A stretch of 64,000 nucleotides of DNA from Hyphomonadaceae bacterium UBA1933 (GCA_002337085.1 DDFH01000006.1:649098-713097), one strand, 5' to 3'; counted from the stretch's first letter, positions 1 to 7,988 are shown. Notes: generated by a model from the sequence alone, not told the origin. Made by a program: numbers and translations.

Positions 1-324
1 GCAATTCTTGAACGTGATGCCACAAAAAATGCGTGGATTCGCGTTGTTTTGCGCGAAGGCAAAAACCGTGAAATTCGTAAAGTTCTTGCCGCACTTGGGT
101 TGCAGGTTAACCGCCTTATTCGCGTTAAATATGGTGATTTTGAACTTGGCGCATTAGAGCGTGGTGAAATGTCCGAAGTGCCGCAGCAAAAGGTCAAAAA
201 GACTTTTGCAAAACTTGCTCAGGCAATTAAGTCTGCACCTACGCCATCTCGTCCTTTTTCTTTCAAGAAATCAGGGAAAAGTTTTAAAAATAATTCCAAA
301 AGAACTACAAAAAACAATAAATAG
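1..324 (+). CDS. RsuA/RluB-family 23S rRNA pseudouridine synthase, C-terminal part (5' end outside window)
   Basis: The frame is open from base 1, so only the last 107 residues are visible. They contain the C-terminal core of the RsuA/RluB/RluE/RluF family: a VVLREGKNREIRKVLAALG segment followed by VNRLIRVKYGDFELGALERGE. These enzymes isomerise uridine to pseudouridine in rRNA; RluB acts on the 23S rRNA. The last 40 residues are a basic, Lys/Ser-rich low-complexity tail, common in alphaproteobacterial members. The catalytic Asp and S4 domain lie outside the window. The 3' end overlaps the antisense CPBP gene by 106 bp. The family is clear; RluB rather than another paralogue is inferred from the KNREIR segment and the basic tail. 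Confidence 0.85.
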   Translation, partial: AILERDATKNAWIRVVLREGKNREIRKVLAALGLQVNRLIRVKYGDFELGALERGEMSEVPQQKVKKTFAKLAQAIKSAPTPSRPFSFKKSGKSFKNNSKRTTKNNK

Positions 325-1187
325 ACAATTCCGCCAAAATAGGCTTCGTCACCAATTACTTTATTGTCCATTTGTCCAATAATTGCGCCAACCATGAAAT
401 TGTTCAATATGTGCGCACCCATTGATAATTCAATGCCATTGGTGCGCCATGTTGAATAGGCAAAGGATAGGCCCATACATGCGGTCATCAAAAGCACACT
501 TTTATCAATACCTGGCTGAAAGTGTAGCATACCGAAAACGCCATTGGATATAATTGCCGCAAGCCATATTGGTGCCTTTAGCCTTCTCAAATGCTGCATA
601 AATCCAGCGCGGATAAAGACTTCTTCAAAAGTTGATTGCACACCAAAGGCAAGCAAATAAAGTGGCAATAAAATTATATAATGACCAAAGCCCAATGAAT
701 TATATCTTGTCGTCATTACCGCAAAACTATTTTCACCTGCAACAAGTGATAATAGTGATGAAATAATAATTATAAGCGGGGCAATCGCGGCACCCAAAAA
801 GAATAATTTCAAGCGAAAATGGCTTGCGCCACTGAAAAGGGTCAAAATCGGCAATTTTTCAAAAACTTTGCGCCATAAAATCGTGGTCAAAAGCCCAATT
901 CCGAATGAAAAGAATAAAACAAAAACTGCAAACCTTATTTCGGCAGCAAAATCACCTTGCGGAATTTTGGCAAGATTGCTTACTTTTTCCATAAACTCAA
1001 TTTGATTAAATGGAATGCCACTTTTCAATGATGGCATCATTTCATAAATCGCGAGTCCAAGAATTGCCGCTACTTGTGCCAAATTCCACAAAACAAAAAT
1101 TACAATCAGGCTTGCAAGCATAAGGGCAAAGGCGGTTGCAAAATTGCGCGGTCTTTGATTTTTAAGGACGTCTTCAAACTTGTTCAT
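219..1187 (-). CDS. CPBP-family intramembrane glutamic endopeptidase (CAAX protease / Abi)
   Basis: A 322-aa polytopic membrane protein with about eight hydrophobic segments. The three CPBP (PF02517) motifs appear in order: TFEEVFIRAGF (EExxxR, about residue 190), NGVFGMLHF (FxxxH) and GAHILNNF (HxxxN). The two Glu and the two His are the catalytic residues of this fold, so the enzyme looks intact. Its substrate is unknown; family members process membrane proteins or act in bacteriocin immunity. The ATG lies inside the 3' end of comF (14-bp overlap), suggesting translational coupling. Its own 3' end runs 106 bp into the opposing RluB-like gene. Confidence 0.85.
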   Translation of the reverse strand: MNKFEDVLKNQRPRNFATAFALMLASLIVIFVLWNLAQVAAILGLAIYEMMPSLKSGIPFNQIEFMEKVSNLAKIPQGDFAAEIRFAVFVLFFSFGIGLLTTILWRKVFEKLPILTLFSGASHFRLKLFFLGAAIAPLIIIISSLLSLVAGENSFAVMTTRYNSLGFGHYIILLPLYLLAFGVQSTFEEVFIRAGFMQHLRRLKAPIWLAAIISNGVFGMLHFQPGIDKSVLLMTACMGLSFAYSTWRTNGIELSMGAHILNNFMVGAIIGQMDNKVIGDEAYFGGIVYLLFFVVLLELFLKLFPDFLKEKGRDGVGADLIA

Positions 1188-1935
1188 ATATTATGCCCGC
1201 TGTCATCTCTGGCTCATTGGAATTGTTGTGAGAATTAACCCGCATAAGGGTTAGGACGTCAATTCTTTTTGCCCCCGCACGCTTTAATGCCTTAGCACAT
1301 GCATTTATGGTCGCGCCCGTGGTAAATACATCATCAATTAATAAAATACTCTTACCCGTAACAGTTTTTTGCACTGAAAATGCGGCTTTTACGTTATTTT
1401 TTCGCCCGATTTGGCTTAGGCCATTTTGTGATGGCGTGTTTTTGGTGCGTTTAAGGGTAAAGGCATCAAAATCTTTGTTTAAAATTTTAGCTAATTCCTG
1501 TCCTAGCCAGACTGATTGGTTAAAACCGCGTTCAAAAAGACGTTTTCTGTGTATTGGTACGGGAATTATGACATCTGCTAATTCAGGATTAAGTGCGCAA
1601 TCGCGCATCATGGCGGCAAAAGTCTTAACACCATCGCGCCGACCCGCATGTTTTAATTGCAATATCAATTGCTTTGAATTTTCGTCGTATGAAAGTGGTG
1701 CGCGCGCACTGTCAAAAAATGGTGGTTCTGCAAGGCATTGCCCACATATTGTTTCGGGATTGGGTGCGTCATTTAATTTAACCCCGCAGCAATAGCATTT
1801 TGCGCCATAGTTAAAGTTTAGCTTTTGCCATTTTTCAATTTCAATCGTGCCATTAACCTTAACTCTAGTATCACTAAGCAGTGACATAGGTGGCCAGATC
1901 AGGTCGATAATAGTGTTAAAAAATGCAAATTTCAT
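1174..1935 (-). CDS. comF: ComF-family phosphoribosyltransferase-like protein
   Basis: A 253-aa protein with the N-terminal zinc-binding cysteines of ComF (CYCC about residue 48 and CGQC about residue 70) and a C-terminal type I phosphoribosyltransferase domain carrying the PRPP loop ILLIDDVFTTGAT. The IIPVPIHRKRLFERGFNQS segment is highly typical of ComF/GntX. ComF is needed for DNA uptake in some naturally competent bacteria, but the gene is widespread in non-competent alphaproteobacteria, so competence cannot be inferred. It is divergent from the methyltransferase gene across 46 bp and overlaps the downstream CPBP gene, with which it probably forms an operon. Confidence 0.9.
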   Translation of the reverse strand: MKFAFFNTIIDLIWPPMSLLSDTRVKVNGTIEIEKWQKLNFNYGAKCYCCGVKLNDAPNPETICGQCLAEPPFFDSARAPLSYDENSKQLILQLKHAGRRDGVKTFAAMMRDCALNPELADVIIPVPIHRKRLFERGFNQSVWLGQELAKILNKDFDAFTLKRTKNTPSQNGLSQIGRKNNVKAAFSVQKTVTGKSILLIDDVFTTGATINACAKALKRAGAKRIDVLTLMRVNSHNNSNEPEMTAGIIYEQV

Positions 1936-1981
1936 AATTTTATGATTTTACCTGCGTAACAAATATGTCTATTAGCAAAAT

Positions 1982-2809
1982 ATGGCATTGGGGGCATCCG
2001 ATTTATTGTTTGATACTGCACTTTTCCTGTCCCGCAGACAGAGGGCGCTTGTGCGCGCGCAGTTCAATCCGAAAAACCCATTTTTTCTTCATAATTTCTC
2101 GCTTGAAGGCAATATTGATACCATAAAAACCCTAAAGCCAGATTTTGATTATGCCTTGGAACTATTTTCTGGAAATGGTGAATTTTCGACGGCTTTGGCG
2201 GATGAAAACCTTTTGGGGGCGGGTGGAAAAATAAAATCAATCACCCTTTATGAGCCTTCTTTTTCGGAGTTTGCGGGCGCAAAATGCATTAATGAACTTG
2301 CCGACATTCCGCTTGAAGAGGCAAAATATGATTTAATAATTGCCAATAGCTGCTTGAATTGGGTGAATGACTTACCTGGGCTTTTGTCACGCATTAAACG
2401 CGCATTGAAAAAAGATGGTTTATTCATTGCCTCATTTTTGGGTGGGCGAACGTTAAATGAATTGCGCCAATCATTTCTTAGCGTTGAAGCAGAAGAAACC
2501 GGTGGGGCATCAATGCGTATTTCGCCAATGATTGATTTGGAAAATGCCGCCGCTTTATTGCGCCGTGCGGGCTTTTTATCGCCCGTAAGTTCTTCAGAAA
2601 TTCTGCGTGCGCGTTATGATAATGTTTTTGCGCTTTTTCGTGAACTAAAGACAATGGGCGAAACCGCCGCCTTTGCGACCCGAAACGCCGCCGCATTAAA
2701 CCGACAATTAATTGCAAAAGTTGCCACAAATTATCAGGAGAAAAATGCTGATAGCGATGGTCGCGTTGGGGCAACATTTGAAATAATTACGGTTTCGGCA
2801 TGGAATTAG
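1982..2809 (+). CDS. SAM-dependent methyltransferase, BioC/NDUFAF5-like
   Basis: A 275-aa class I methyltransferase. The N-terminus LFDTALFLSRRQRALVRAQF matches the conserved start of the mitochondrial NDUFAF5 family and its alphaproteobacterial homologues. The SAM-binding motif I is ALELFSGNGEFSTAL (about residue 58); the Asp-rich YDLIIANSCLNWVNDLPG and LKKDGLFIASFLGG segments are motifs II-III. In eukaryotes NDUFAF5 helps assemble complex I; BioC methylates malonyl-ACP. Which role applies here cannot be told from sequence. No biotin genes are nearby, which slightly disfavours BioC. No clear Shine-Dalgarno precedes the ATG. It is divergent from comF. Confidence 0.8.
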   Translation: MALGASDLLFDTALFLSRRQRALVRAQFNPKNPFFLHNFSLEGNIDTIKTLKPDFDYALELFSGNGEFSTALADENLLGAGGKIKSITLYEPSFSEFAGAKCINELADIPLEEAKYDLIIANSCLNWVNDLPGLLSRIKRALKKDGLFIASFLGGRTLNELRQSFLSVEAEETGGASMRISPMIDLENAAALLRRAGFLSPVSSSEILRARYDNVFALFRELKTMGETAAFATRNAAALNRQLIAKVATNYQEKNADSDGRVGATFEIITVSAWN

Positions 2810-2866
2810 GCATTTTTTCAAAATAATTTTAATTGAAATTATACAAAAAACCTATTTACTCGCTTT

Positions 2867-4045
2867 ATGTCTGATAGATTTTTTAATTTTGGCAATATAG
2901 GTGGAAAGGCTAGTGCATTGGCATTTGCCGAAAGCCCGTTTGATGAAAATGGCTTTCCTAAGCCGTGGGTTCTTGCCATTACAATTTTCGGGCATTTATT
3001 ATTATTGGTTACGTTAATTAATATCGAACCGATGATAATTAAAAAAGATAACGTGGTTTATGGTGTTGATATTGTAGAACCTCCACCCATTGAAAAAGTT
3101 CCGCCTCCACCTGTTGAAACCTCTAAACCCATTCCACAAAAAGAAGTGCCACCAATCGTGCGGCAAGCCATGCCAGAACCAGAAAATGTGCAGCAGCAAG
3201 CCCCGCAAATAGTACCACAAGAGCAAGTTCCCGAAGAATTAAAGCAAGAAATTATTCCACCGGCAAAAGTGCAGCTTTCACCACAACAAATACAAATGCA
3301 AAAGTCGCAAAAATTAAAAATGCCAAACATTGATAAAATTGAGGAGCAAGAAGAAATAAACCTTGCCACCGTTCCAAATCTTAATGTTAAAACCCCGCAA
3401 TTAAATAAATTGCAAAGCCCTGATATAGATGTAAAGCGCCCAATTAATGCGCAAAAACTTGATGCGCCAAATAATATTAAAACCGTTAATCCTAATATTA
3501 ATCGCCCGGCAAATGATTTGCGAATTAATGTTGATGAATTAAACCGCAATTATGAAGAGAAACAACGTCAGGCAGATATGGCGCGCCAAAAAGCCATTGA
3601 TGAGCAAAAACAAAAACAAGATGCCATGCGCCAGAGTGCCAACGCACCAAAAGCAAATGGTGGGGAGCTTGCACCGCCATCTGGTGGCTCAAGCGGGGTT
3701 ACGGCGATTGGTGGGGGCGGTGGTGCGCCACCTAGTGGTGCATCAGGTGGCGTATTACCAAATGCACCAAAATCATACGGTGGGCGCAATGTTTTTGAAG
3801 AAAATGAAAATGGCTCATTACTTGCTAAGATGGGAAGAACCGCAGACTGCGCAGCATTAAACCGCCAGCGTGATGAGAAATGCCCTAATTGGGAACCGTT
3901 GGATGGGCATTTGGGTAGTAAAATCGCACCCAAGGTTCAACCACAGTATAAAGCACCGCCAACCCATGTTGATCCATTGCCAGTTTGCCCACCCTGGACT
4001 CCAAAATCAAATTTTGGCCTAAGTTGCTTGCCTGCTAAGAATTAG
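2867..4045 (+). CDS. Proline/glutamine-rich single-pass membrane protein (TonB-like N-terminus, unknown function)
   Basis: I do not recognise the family. A 392-aa protein with about 30 cytoplasmic residues, one hydrophobic segment (about residues 33-52, PWVLAITIFGHLLLLVTLIN), then a long periplasmic part rich in Pro, Gln, Lys and Glu (PPPIEKVPPPPVETSKPIP and similar). After a Gln/Lys/Arg-rich stretch (about 230-255) come a Gly/Pro linker and a compact C-terminus with four cysteines. The N-terminal layout recalls TonB, but the conserved TonB C-terminal domain is absent. The repeated PxLN/PNI units (residues about 155-220) suggest an extended spacer. The high Asn/Lys/Gln content matches the AT-rich genome. 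Confidence 0.6.
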   Translation: MSDRFFNFGNIGGKASALAFAESPFDENGFPKPWVLAITIFGHLLLLVTLINIEPMIIKKDNVVYGVDIVEPPPIEKVPPPPVETSKPIPQKEVPPIVRQAMPEPENVQQQAPQIVPQEQVPEELKQEIIPPAKVQLSPQQIQMQKSQKLKMPNIDKIEEQEEINLATVPNLNVKTPQLNKLQSPDIDVKRPINAQKLDAPNNIKTVNPNINRPANDLRINVDELNRNYEEKQRQADMARQKAIDEQKQKQDAMRQSANAPKANGGELAPPSGGSSGVTAIGGGGGAPPSGASGGVLPNAPKSYGGRNVFEENENGSLLAKMGRTADCAALNRQRDEKCPNWEPLDGHLGSKIAPKVQPQYKAPPTHVDPLPVCPPWTPKSNFGLSCLPAKN

Positions 4046-4060
4046 AGTTATCGGGAATAG

Positions 4061-4244
4061 CCCACCGGAGCGGTGAGGGAATAGCGCGAGCGTTCAGCGA
4101 GTGCCCCGAGCATAAGCGTGAGGTATAATTTTAAGCGAAGCGCAAGCACGACTGAGTGCCGCGCGGAGTCGCGCGCCCCACCGGAGCGGTGAGGGAATAG
4201 CACGAGCGTTCAGCGAGTGCCCCGAGCATAAGCGTGAGGTATAA
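4061..4244. repeat. Pair of 68-bp direct repeats with small internal palindromes
   Basis: Copies at 4061-4128 and 4177-4244 differ at a single base (AGCGCGAG versus AGCACGAG) and start 116 bp apart. They are clearly GC-richer than the flanks. Each contains CACCGGAGCGGTG (5-bp stem); the 48-bp spacer contains GCGCGGAGTCGCGC (5-bp stem). The second copy ends one base before the COQ9 stop codon, so the pair fills the gap between two convergent genes. The minus strand has no stop codon through both copies in one frame. It resembles a dispersed palindromic intergenic element (REP- or RPE-like); no other copy was seen in this window. Confidence 0.75.
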
Positions 4245-4245
4245 A

Positions 4246-4899
4246 TTATGGCATTGGCCTTTTGCCAAAGCGTAACCCCGCCAATAATGGCACGGGGTCT
4301 GGAAGCTTTGCTTTGAATTCACGTAGTTTGAATTTGGCTTTTTCGATTTGCATAATGTTTTCAATGCGGCGATCAAGAAACGCCCAAGTTTCAGAATTAT
4401 CTTCGCTTTCATCACCCACAAAACAGGTCGCGGTTGATGCATCAACCGCCAAAAGCATTGTTCGTTTTGAATAATAGTTAAAGTCGGTTGATGTATCGCC
4501 AAATGCACGCCACACCTTGTCGGCAAAACGATAACCAATTGCCAATGAATGCGGCAAATTTTGCGGTAGTGCAAGAATCATAAGTGCATGACGAAGCGCC
4601 TCGCGATATTGCCCTAAAAATTCAAGGCGACTGCGAATTGCCAAGGTTGCCTTTTCGCGAATCTTTAAGGCTTTTCTTGCTGCAAGGGTTGCAAGGACAA
4701 AATCATCGGCCTGTAAAAACCAATAATCAATCATTGATATTACGCCATTTGGGGCAAGAATTTGCAATTCCCCATCATTAAGCCCAATTTTATGTGCGGC
4801 AGCCTTTAGACCCTTTATCGAAAAGCCATCAAAGGCGGCGTTTTCTAGGAATGCTTGTAATAAAGCGTTTTTTTCAGAATTTAATTCAACTTTGGTCAT
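4246..4899 (-). CDS. coq9: COQ9-family protein (ubiquinone biosynthesis)
   Basis: A 217-aa protein with the TetR-like helical fold of COQ9. The N-terminus has AFLENAAFDGFSIKGLKAAAHKIGL, equivalent to the HTH-like first helices, and the C-terminal COQ9 domain has RFADKVWRAFGDTSTDFNYYSKRTMLLAVDASTATCFVGD, the best-conserved stretch of the family. COQ9 binds lipids and assists the COQ7 hydroxylation step in mitochondria; alphaproteobacterial homologues are presumed to do likewise. This supports an alphaproteobacterial origin. It diverges from rpsU, with a 235-bp gap to the rpsU CTG, as in many alphaproteobacterial genomes. Its 3' end abuts the duplicated repeat. Confidence 0.9.
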   Translation of the reverse strand: MTKVELNSEKNALLQAFLENAAFDGFSIKGLKAAAHKIGLNDGELQILAPNGVISMIDYWFLQADDFVLATLAARKALKIREKATLAIRSRLEFLGQYREALRHALMILALPQNLPHSLAIGYRFADKVWRAFGDTSTDFNYYSKRTMLLAVDASTATCFVGDESEDNSETWAFLDRRIENIMQIEKAKFKLREFKAKLPDPVPLLAGLRFGKRPMP

Positions 4900-5064
4900 T
4901 TGATAATGGCTTTAAAATATGCTATATGATTAGCGAGAATAAATTTTGGCGCGTTGCATGTGCAAAGTCAAGATTTGGTTTTTACATTTTGCCCATCACT
5001 TTTAACCGCGCTTGTGTGATTTTTTTATGAATCGCAGGGTTTAATTGACTAAAGGTGTGGACAT

Positions 5065-5090
5065 GGCGGCTAGTTTTAGTTATAGCCGCC
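5065..5090 (+). promoter_or_regulatory. Stem-loop in the rpsU leader
   Basis: GGCGGCTA (5065-5072) and TAGCCGCC (5083-5090) form a perfect 8-bp stem with a 10-base loop, 44 bases upstream of the rpsU start. The stem is followed by ATTTTATTTTAG rather than a clean T-run. It could be a leader element sensed by S21, an upstream terminator, or the remnant of a structured 5' UTR. Confidence 0.5.
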
Positions 5091-5134
5091 CATCATTTTA
5101 TTTTAGATTAACTCTTATTTACAGGAGAAGGACC

Positions 5135-5353
5135 CTGGTTCAGATTATAGTGCGCGAAAACAACGTTGATCAAGCGTTGAAAGCTCTTAAGAAAAAAATG
5201 CAACGTGAAGGCACTTTCCGTGAAATGAAGCGTCGCAATCATTTTGAAAAGCCATCTGAAAAACGCGCCCGCGAGCAAGCGGAAGCTGTGCGTCGTACCC
5301 GCAAATTGCAACGCAAACGCGCGCAACGTGAAGGCCTTTTGGCAATCAGATAA
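5135..5353 (+). CDS. rpsU: 30S ribosomal protein S21, apparent CTG start
   Basis: A 72-aa product, V-Q-I-I-V-R-E-N-N-V-D-Q-A-L onward, matching alphaproteobacterial S21 over its whole length including the KKKMQREGTFREMKRR core and the basic C-terminus. Family members normally start with Met-Val-Gln, and the codon before GTT CAG here is CTG at 5135-5137. AGGAG at 5123-5127 lies 7 bases upstream, an ideal Shine-Dalgarno spacing. The in-frame ATG at 5063 would add 24 atypical residues and sits in a hairpin; the GTG at 5150 would delete five conserved residues and is 22 bases from the AGGAG. CTG is therefore the best-supported start. S21 binds near the 3' end of 16S rRNA. A terminator follows. 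Confidence 0.9.
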   Translation: MVQIIVRENNVDQALKALKKKMQREGTFREMKRRNHFEKPSEKRAREQAEAVRRTRKLQRKRAQREGLLAIR

Positions 5354-5377
5354 TCGCAAAATAAAATGTTTCTGAAT

Positions 5378-5406
5378 GCCGCCACGATGCATATCGGGCG
5401 GCTTTT
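5378..5406 (+). terminator. Rho-independent terminator of rpsU
   Basis: GCCGCC (5378-5383), a bulged A, CGAT, loop GCAT, ATCG and GGCGGC (5397-5402) form a 10-bp stem followed by TTTT. It lies 24 bases after the rpsU stop codon. Confidence 0.75.
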
Positions 5407-5422
5407 GGTGTTTATTAATATA

Positions 5423-6199
5423 TTATGCTTTTTGTTTAAATTGACGTTGGGCAAAATCTAGCAATATTTCACAGGCTAGATCAGTATATTTGCGGGAATA
5501 TCTTTGCGCAGGGTGAAAAGTGCCTTGTTCATCAAAGCTATGGGTTGCCTTTTCAAAAAATGAAATTTCAATATCCACACCATCATTTTTAAGCCGTTCA
5601 ACGGTCTTTTTGGGAAAAAAATCGCCAACCACCATATCGCGTCCGCCAACAATCATGTGTGCAGGAATATGTCTTTGCCATCCATAAGCAAATGAATAAG
5701 AGCCCGCCCCACACCACGGGTATATTATAAAGGCAAATTTTAGTTTATCGAGTGGGGTTTTACCTGTATCACTTAAATTGGCATTTTTTCCAATTTTATC
5801 TTCTTGCGATAATGCGTCCATTATGGTCCAGCCACCATGTGACCAACCTGCAACCCCAATCTTATCTTTATCAATCCAATTTTGTGATTCCGCCCAATAT
5901 AATGCAGTGGCAACATCACCGGCACGCTCTTTACCGTGGAATTGTAATCCGGTGCAAATTAATGTTCCTGCCTCAACTAAATTAATATCTCGTGGGGTGT
6001 AGGAATCGACCAAAATTGCGGCAATCCCTGATTGTTGCAGGGTTTCGGCATATTCAATCATTGGCGACGTTGGTCGCCCGCAACCATGGAACATGAAAAC
6101 CACCGCAAAAGGACCATTTCCTTCGGGGCGGAAAATTTGGAAATTTGGCGCAATACGATTTGCTCGTTCGCTTAATGGTTCATTTGGGAATTTTTTCAT
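5423..6199 (-). CDS. Dienelactone hydrolase-like alpha/beta hydrolase
   Basis: A 258-aa cytoplasmic alpha/beta hydrolase without a signal peptide. Seen: the oxyanion region VVFMFHGCGRP, the nucleophile elbow GVAGWSHGGW (Ser about 121), a likely acid in VGGRDMVVGDFF and the catalytic His in KATHSFDEQG, in DLH order. The elbow Ser and the VERLKNDGVDIEISFFEKATHSFD arrangement are typical of the DLH family (PF01738); true dienelactone hydrolases carry Cys instead of Ser. The substrate is unknown, probably an ester. It is a lone gene between convergent rpsU and the purH terminator. Confidence 0.75.
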   Translation of the reverse strand: MKKFPNEPLSERANRIAPNFQIFRPEGNGPFAVVFMFHGCGRPTSPMIEYAETLQQSGIAAILVDSYTPRDINLVEAGTLICTGLQFHGKERAGDVATALYWAESQNWIDKDKIGVAGWSHGGWTIMDALSQEDKIGKNANLSDTGKTPLDKLKFAFIIYPWCGAGSYSFAYGWQRHIPAHMIVGGRDMVVGDFFPKKTVERLKNDGVDIEISFFEKATHSFDEQGTFHPAQRYSRKYTDLACEILLDFAQRQFKQKA

Positions 6200-6261
6200 A
6201 AATCTAACATAGCAAAGATTTCTTGGCTTGATAAATAAACTTTATGTTAAAATTTAAAAGC

Positions 6262-6288
6262 AAAAGGCTTGCCGTTGGCAAGCCTTTT
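6262..6288 (-). terminator. Rho-independent terminator downstream of purH
   Basis: AAAAGGCTTGCC and GGCAAGCCTTTT form a perfect 12-bp stem with a 3-base loop. The A/T ends make it work in both orientations, but on the minus strand it follows purH by 77 bp. Confidence 0.85.
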
Positions 6289-6365
6289 AAATACGTGATG
6301 AAATCCAAAAGTGTAGACATTTTGGACAAGTTGAAGAGCAAAATTTGCCACGCAAATTTTTATAA

Positions 6366-7955
6366 TTAGTGTCTAAAGTGTCTTTGACCAGTAAAGACCA
6401 TTGCAATGCCATGCTCATCAGCGGCCTTGATAACTTCTTCATCACGAATAGAACCACCAGGTTGAATAACCGAGGTTGCACCCGCTTCAATAGCTTCGAG
6501 TAGGCCATCAGCAAATGGGAAGAAGGCATCAGATGCAACCGCAGAGCCAATGGTTTTTGCCTTGTCCCAGCCAGCCATTTTGGCGGCCTCTACGGCGCGT
6601 TTTGCGGCGATATAAGCACTGTCGCGGCGGTTCATTTGTCCCGCGCCAATTCCTGCTGTGGCAAGGTCTTTGGCATAAACAATGGCGTTTGATTTAACAT
6701 GCTTGGCAACCTTGAAAGCAAAGAGCATATCTTCGATTTCTTTATCGGTTGGGGCGCGTTTGGTAACGACTTTAAGATTTTCACGCAAGACTGGTTTATT
6801 GTCACGCGATTGCACCAAGAAGCCACCTGCAATATTACGATAATTCACGGCATCAGTGGTTGGGTCTGGCAAGCCGCCAGCAACAAGTAAGCGAAGGTTT
6901 TTCTTGGCGGCAAAAACCGCCTTAGCTTCTTCGGTAACTTCTGGCGCGATAACCACTTCGGTAAAGATTTCGGCGATTGCCTTGGCGGTTTCACCATCCA
7001 AAATTTGATTACATGCAACAATACCACCAAATGCAGAAACGGGGTCACAAGCAAGGGCGTTTTGATATGCTTCCAAAAGGCTTGCACCAACGGCAACACC
7101 ACAAGGGTTGGCATGTTTAATAATGGCAATTGCGGGCTTTTCTTTGGGTGAAAATTCAGACACCAATTCATATGCGGCATCAGTATCATTCAAATTATTA
7201 TAAGATAATTCTTTACCCTGAAGCTGTTTTGCGGTTGAAACACCAAAGCGTTTGTCACCATTTGAATAAAACGCTGCTTTTTGGTGTGGGTTTTCGCCAT
7301 AGCGCATTTCTTGCACTTTAACGCCGCCCATTGTGCGATATTTTGGGCTTTCCTCTTTGGTTTGTTCAAAATACCAATTTGAAATCACTGCATCATATGC
7401 AGCGGTGCGGGAATAAGCACGTGCCGCAAGTTTTTTACGGGTTTCGTGGCTTGTGCCGCCATTTGCTTCTAAGTCTGCCAGTACAAGTTCAATATCATCA
7501 TTATCTGTGGCAACTGCGGTAAAACCATGGTTCTTGGCACCAGCACGAATCATTGCCGGCCCACCAATGTCGATATTTTCAATCATTTCATCAAAATCGG
7601 CATTTTTTGCGAGAGTTTCTTCAAATGGATAAAGATTGACCCACAAAAGATCGATACCAGTGATTCCGTGTTCATTCATTGCCTTGGCATGATCTGGGTT
7701 ATCGCGAAGTGCAAGTAGGCCACCATGAACCATTGGGTGAAGGGTTTTAACGCGACCATCCATCATTTCAGGAAAATTTGTGATTTCAGAAACGTCAACA
7801 ACCGGAATGCCCATATCTTTCAATGCTTTTGACGTTCCGCCAGTTGAAAGAATCTCAACGTTTTTTGCGGCCAAAACTTTGGCAACTTTTTCTAAAGACG
7901 ATTTATCTGATAATGAAATCAGCGCGCGTTTAAGCGGAACAATATTTTGTGACAT
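6366..7955 (-). CDS. purH: Bifunctional AICAR formyltransferase / IMP cyclohydrolase
   Basis: A 529-aa protein of normal PurH length. The N-terminal IMP cyclohydrolase (MGS-like) domain has RALISLSDKSSLEKVAKVL, ILSTGGTSKAL and MMDGRVKTLHPMVHGGLLA. The formyltransferase domain has MRYGENPHQKAAFY, the catalytic Lys-His pair in AIIKHANPCGVAVG, SAFGGIVACNQ and the C-terminal DAFFPFADGLLEA...ATSVIQPGGSIRDEEVI. It performs the last two steps of purine synthesis. The ATG at 7955 was chosen over an in-frame TTG at 7967 because AGG sits 5 bases upstream of it and the protein then starts MSQNIVPLKRALISLSDK as usual. It lies 33 bp behind the CapD-like gene, perhaps cotranscribed. Confidence 0.97.
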   Translation of the reverse strand: MSQNIVPLKRALISLSDKSSLEKVAKVLAAKNVEILSTGGTSKALKDMGIPVVDVSEITNFPEMMDGRVKTLHPMVHGGLLALRDNPDHAKAMNEHGITGIDLLWVNLYPFEETLAKNADFDEMIENIDIGGPAMIRAGAKNHGFTAVATDNDDIELVLADLEANGGTSHETRKKLAARAYSRTAAYDAVISNWYFEQTKEESPKYRTMGGVKVQEMRYGENPHQKAAFYSNGDKRFGVSTAKQLQGKELSYNNLNDTDAAYELVSEFSPKEKPAIAIIKHANPCGVAVGASLLEAYQNALACDPVSAFGGIVACNQILDGETAKAIAEIFTEVVIAPEVTEEAKAVFAAKKNLRLLVAGGLPDPTTDAVNYRNIAGGFLVQSRDNKPVLRENLKVVTKRAPTDKEIEDMLFAFKVAKHVKSNAIVYAKDLATAGIGAGQMNRRDSAYIAAKRAVEAAKMAGWDKAKTIGSAVASDAFFPFADGLLEAIEAGATSVIQPGGSIRDEEVIKAADEHGIAMVFTGQRHFRH

Positions 7956-7988
7956 GAAACCTACCAAACCAAATTTTGCGAAATAAAA

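Noticed and set aside
1307..1795. 162-codon plus-strand frame
   Set aside because: Antisense shadow of comF; the conserved phosphoribosyltransferase motif is on the other strand.
3060..3300. Repetitive Pro/Gln coding DNA resembling a short repeat array
   Set aside because: Irregular, in-frame amino acid repeats within one gene; no spacers of constant length, so not CRISPR.
5063..5353. Longer rpsU frame from ATG 5063
   Set aside because: The extra 24 residues are not S21-like, the ATG sits in a hairpin stem, and the ideal AGGAG points to 5135.
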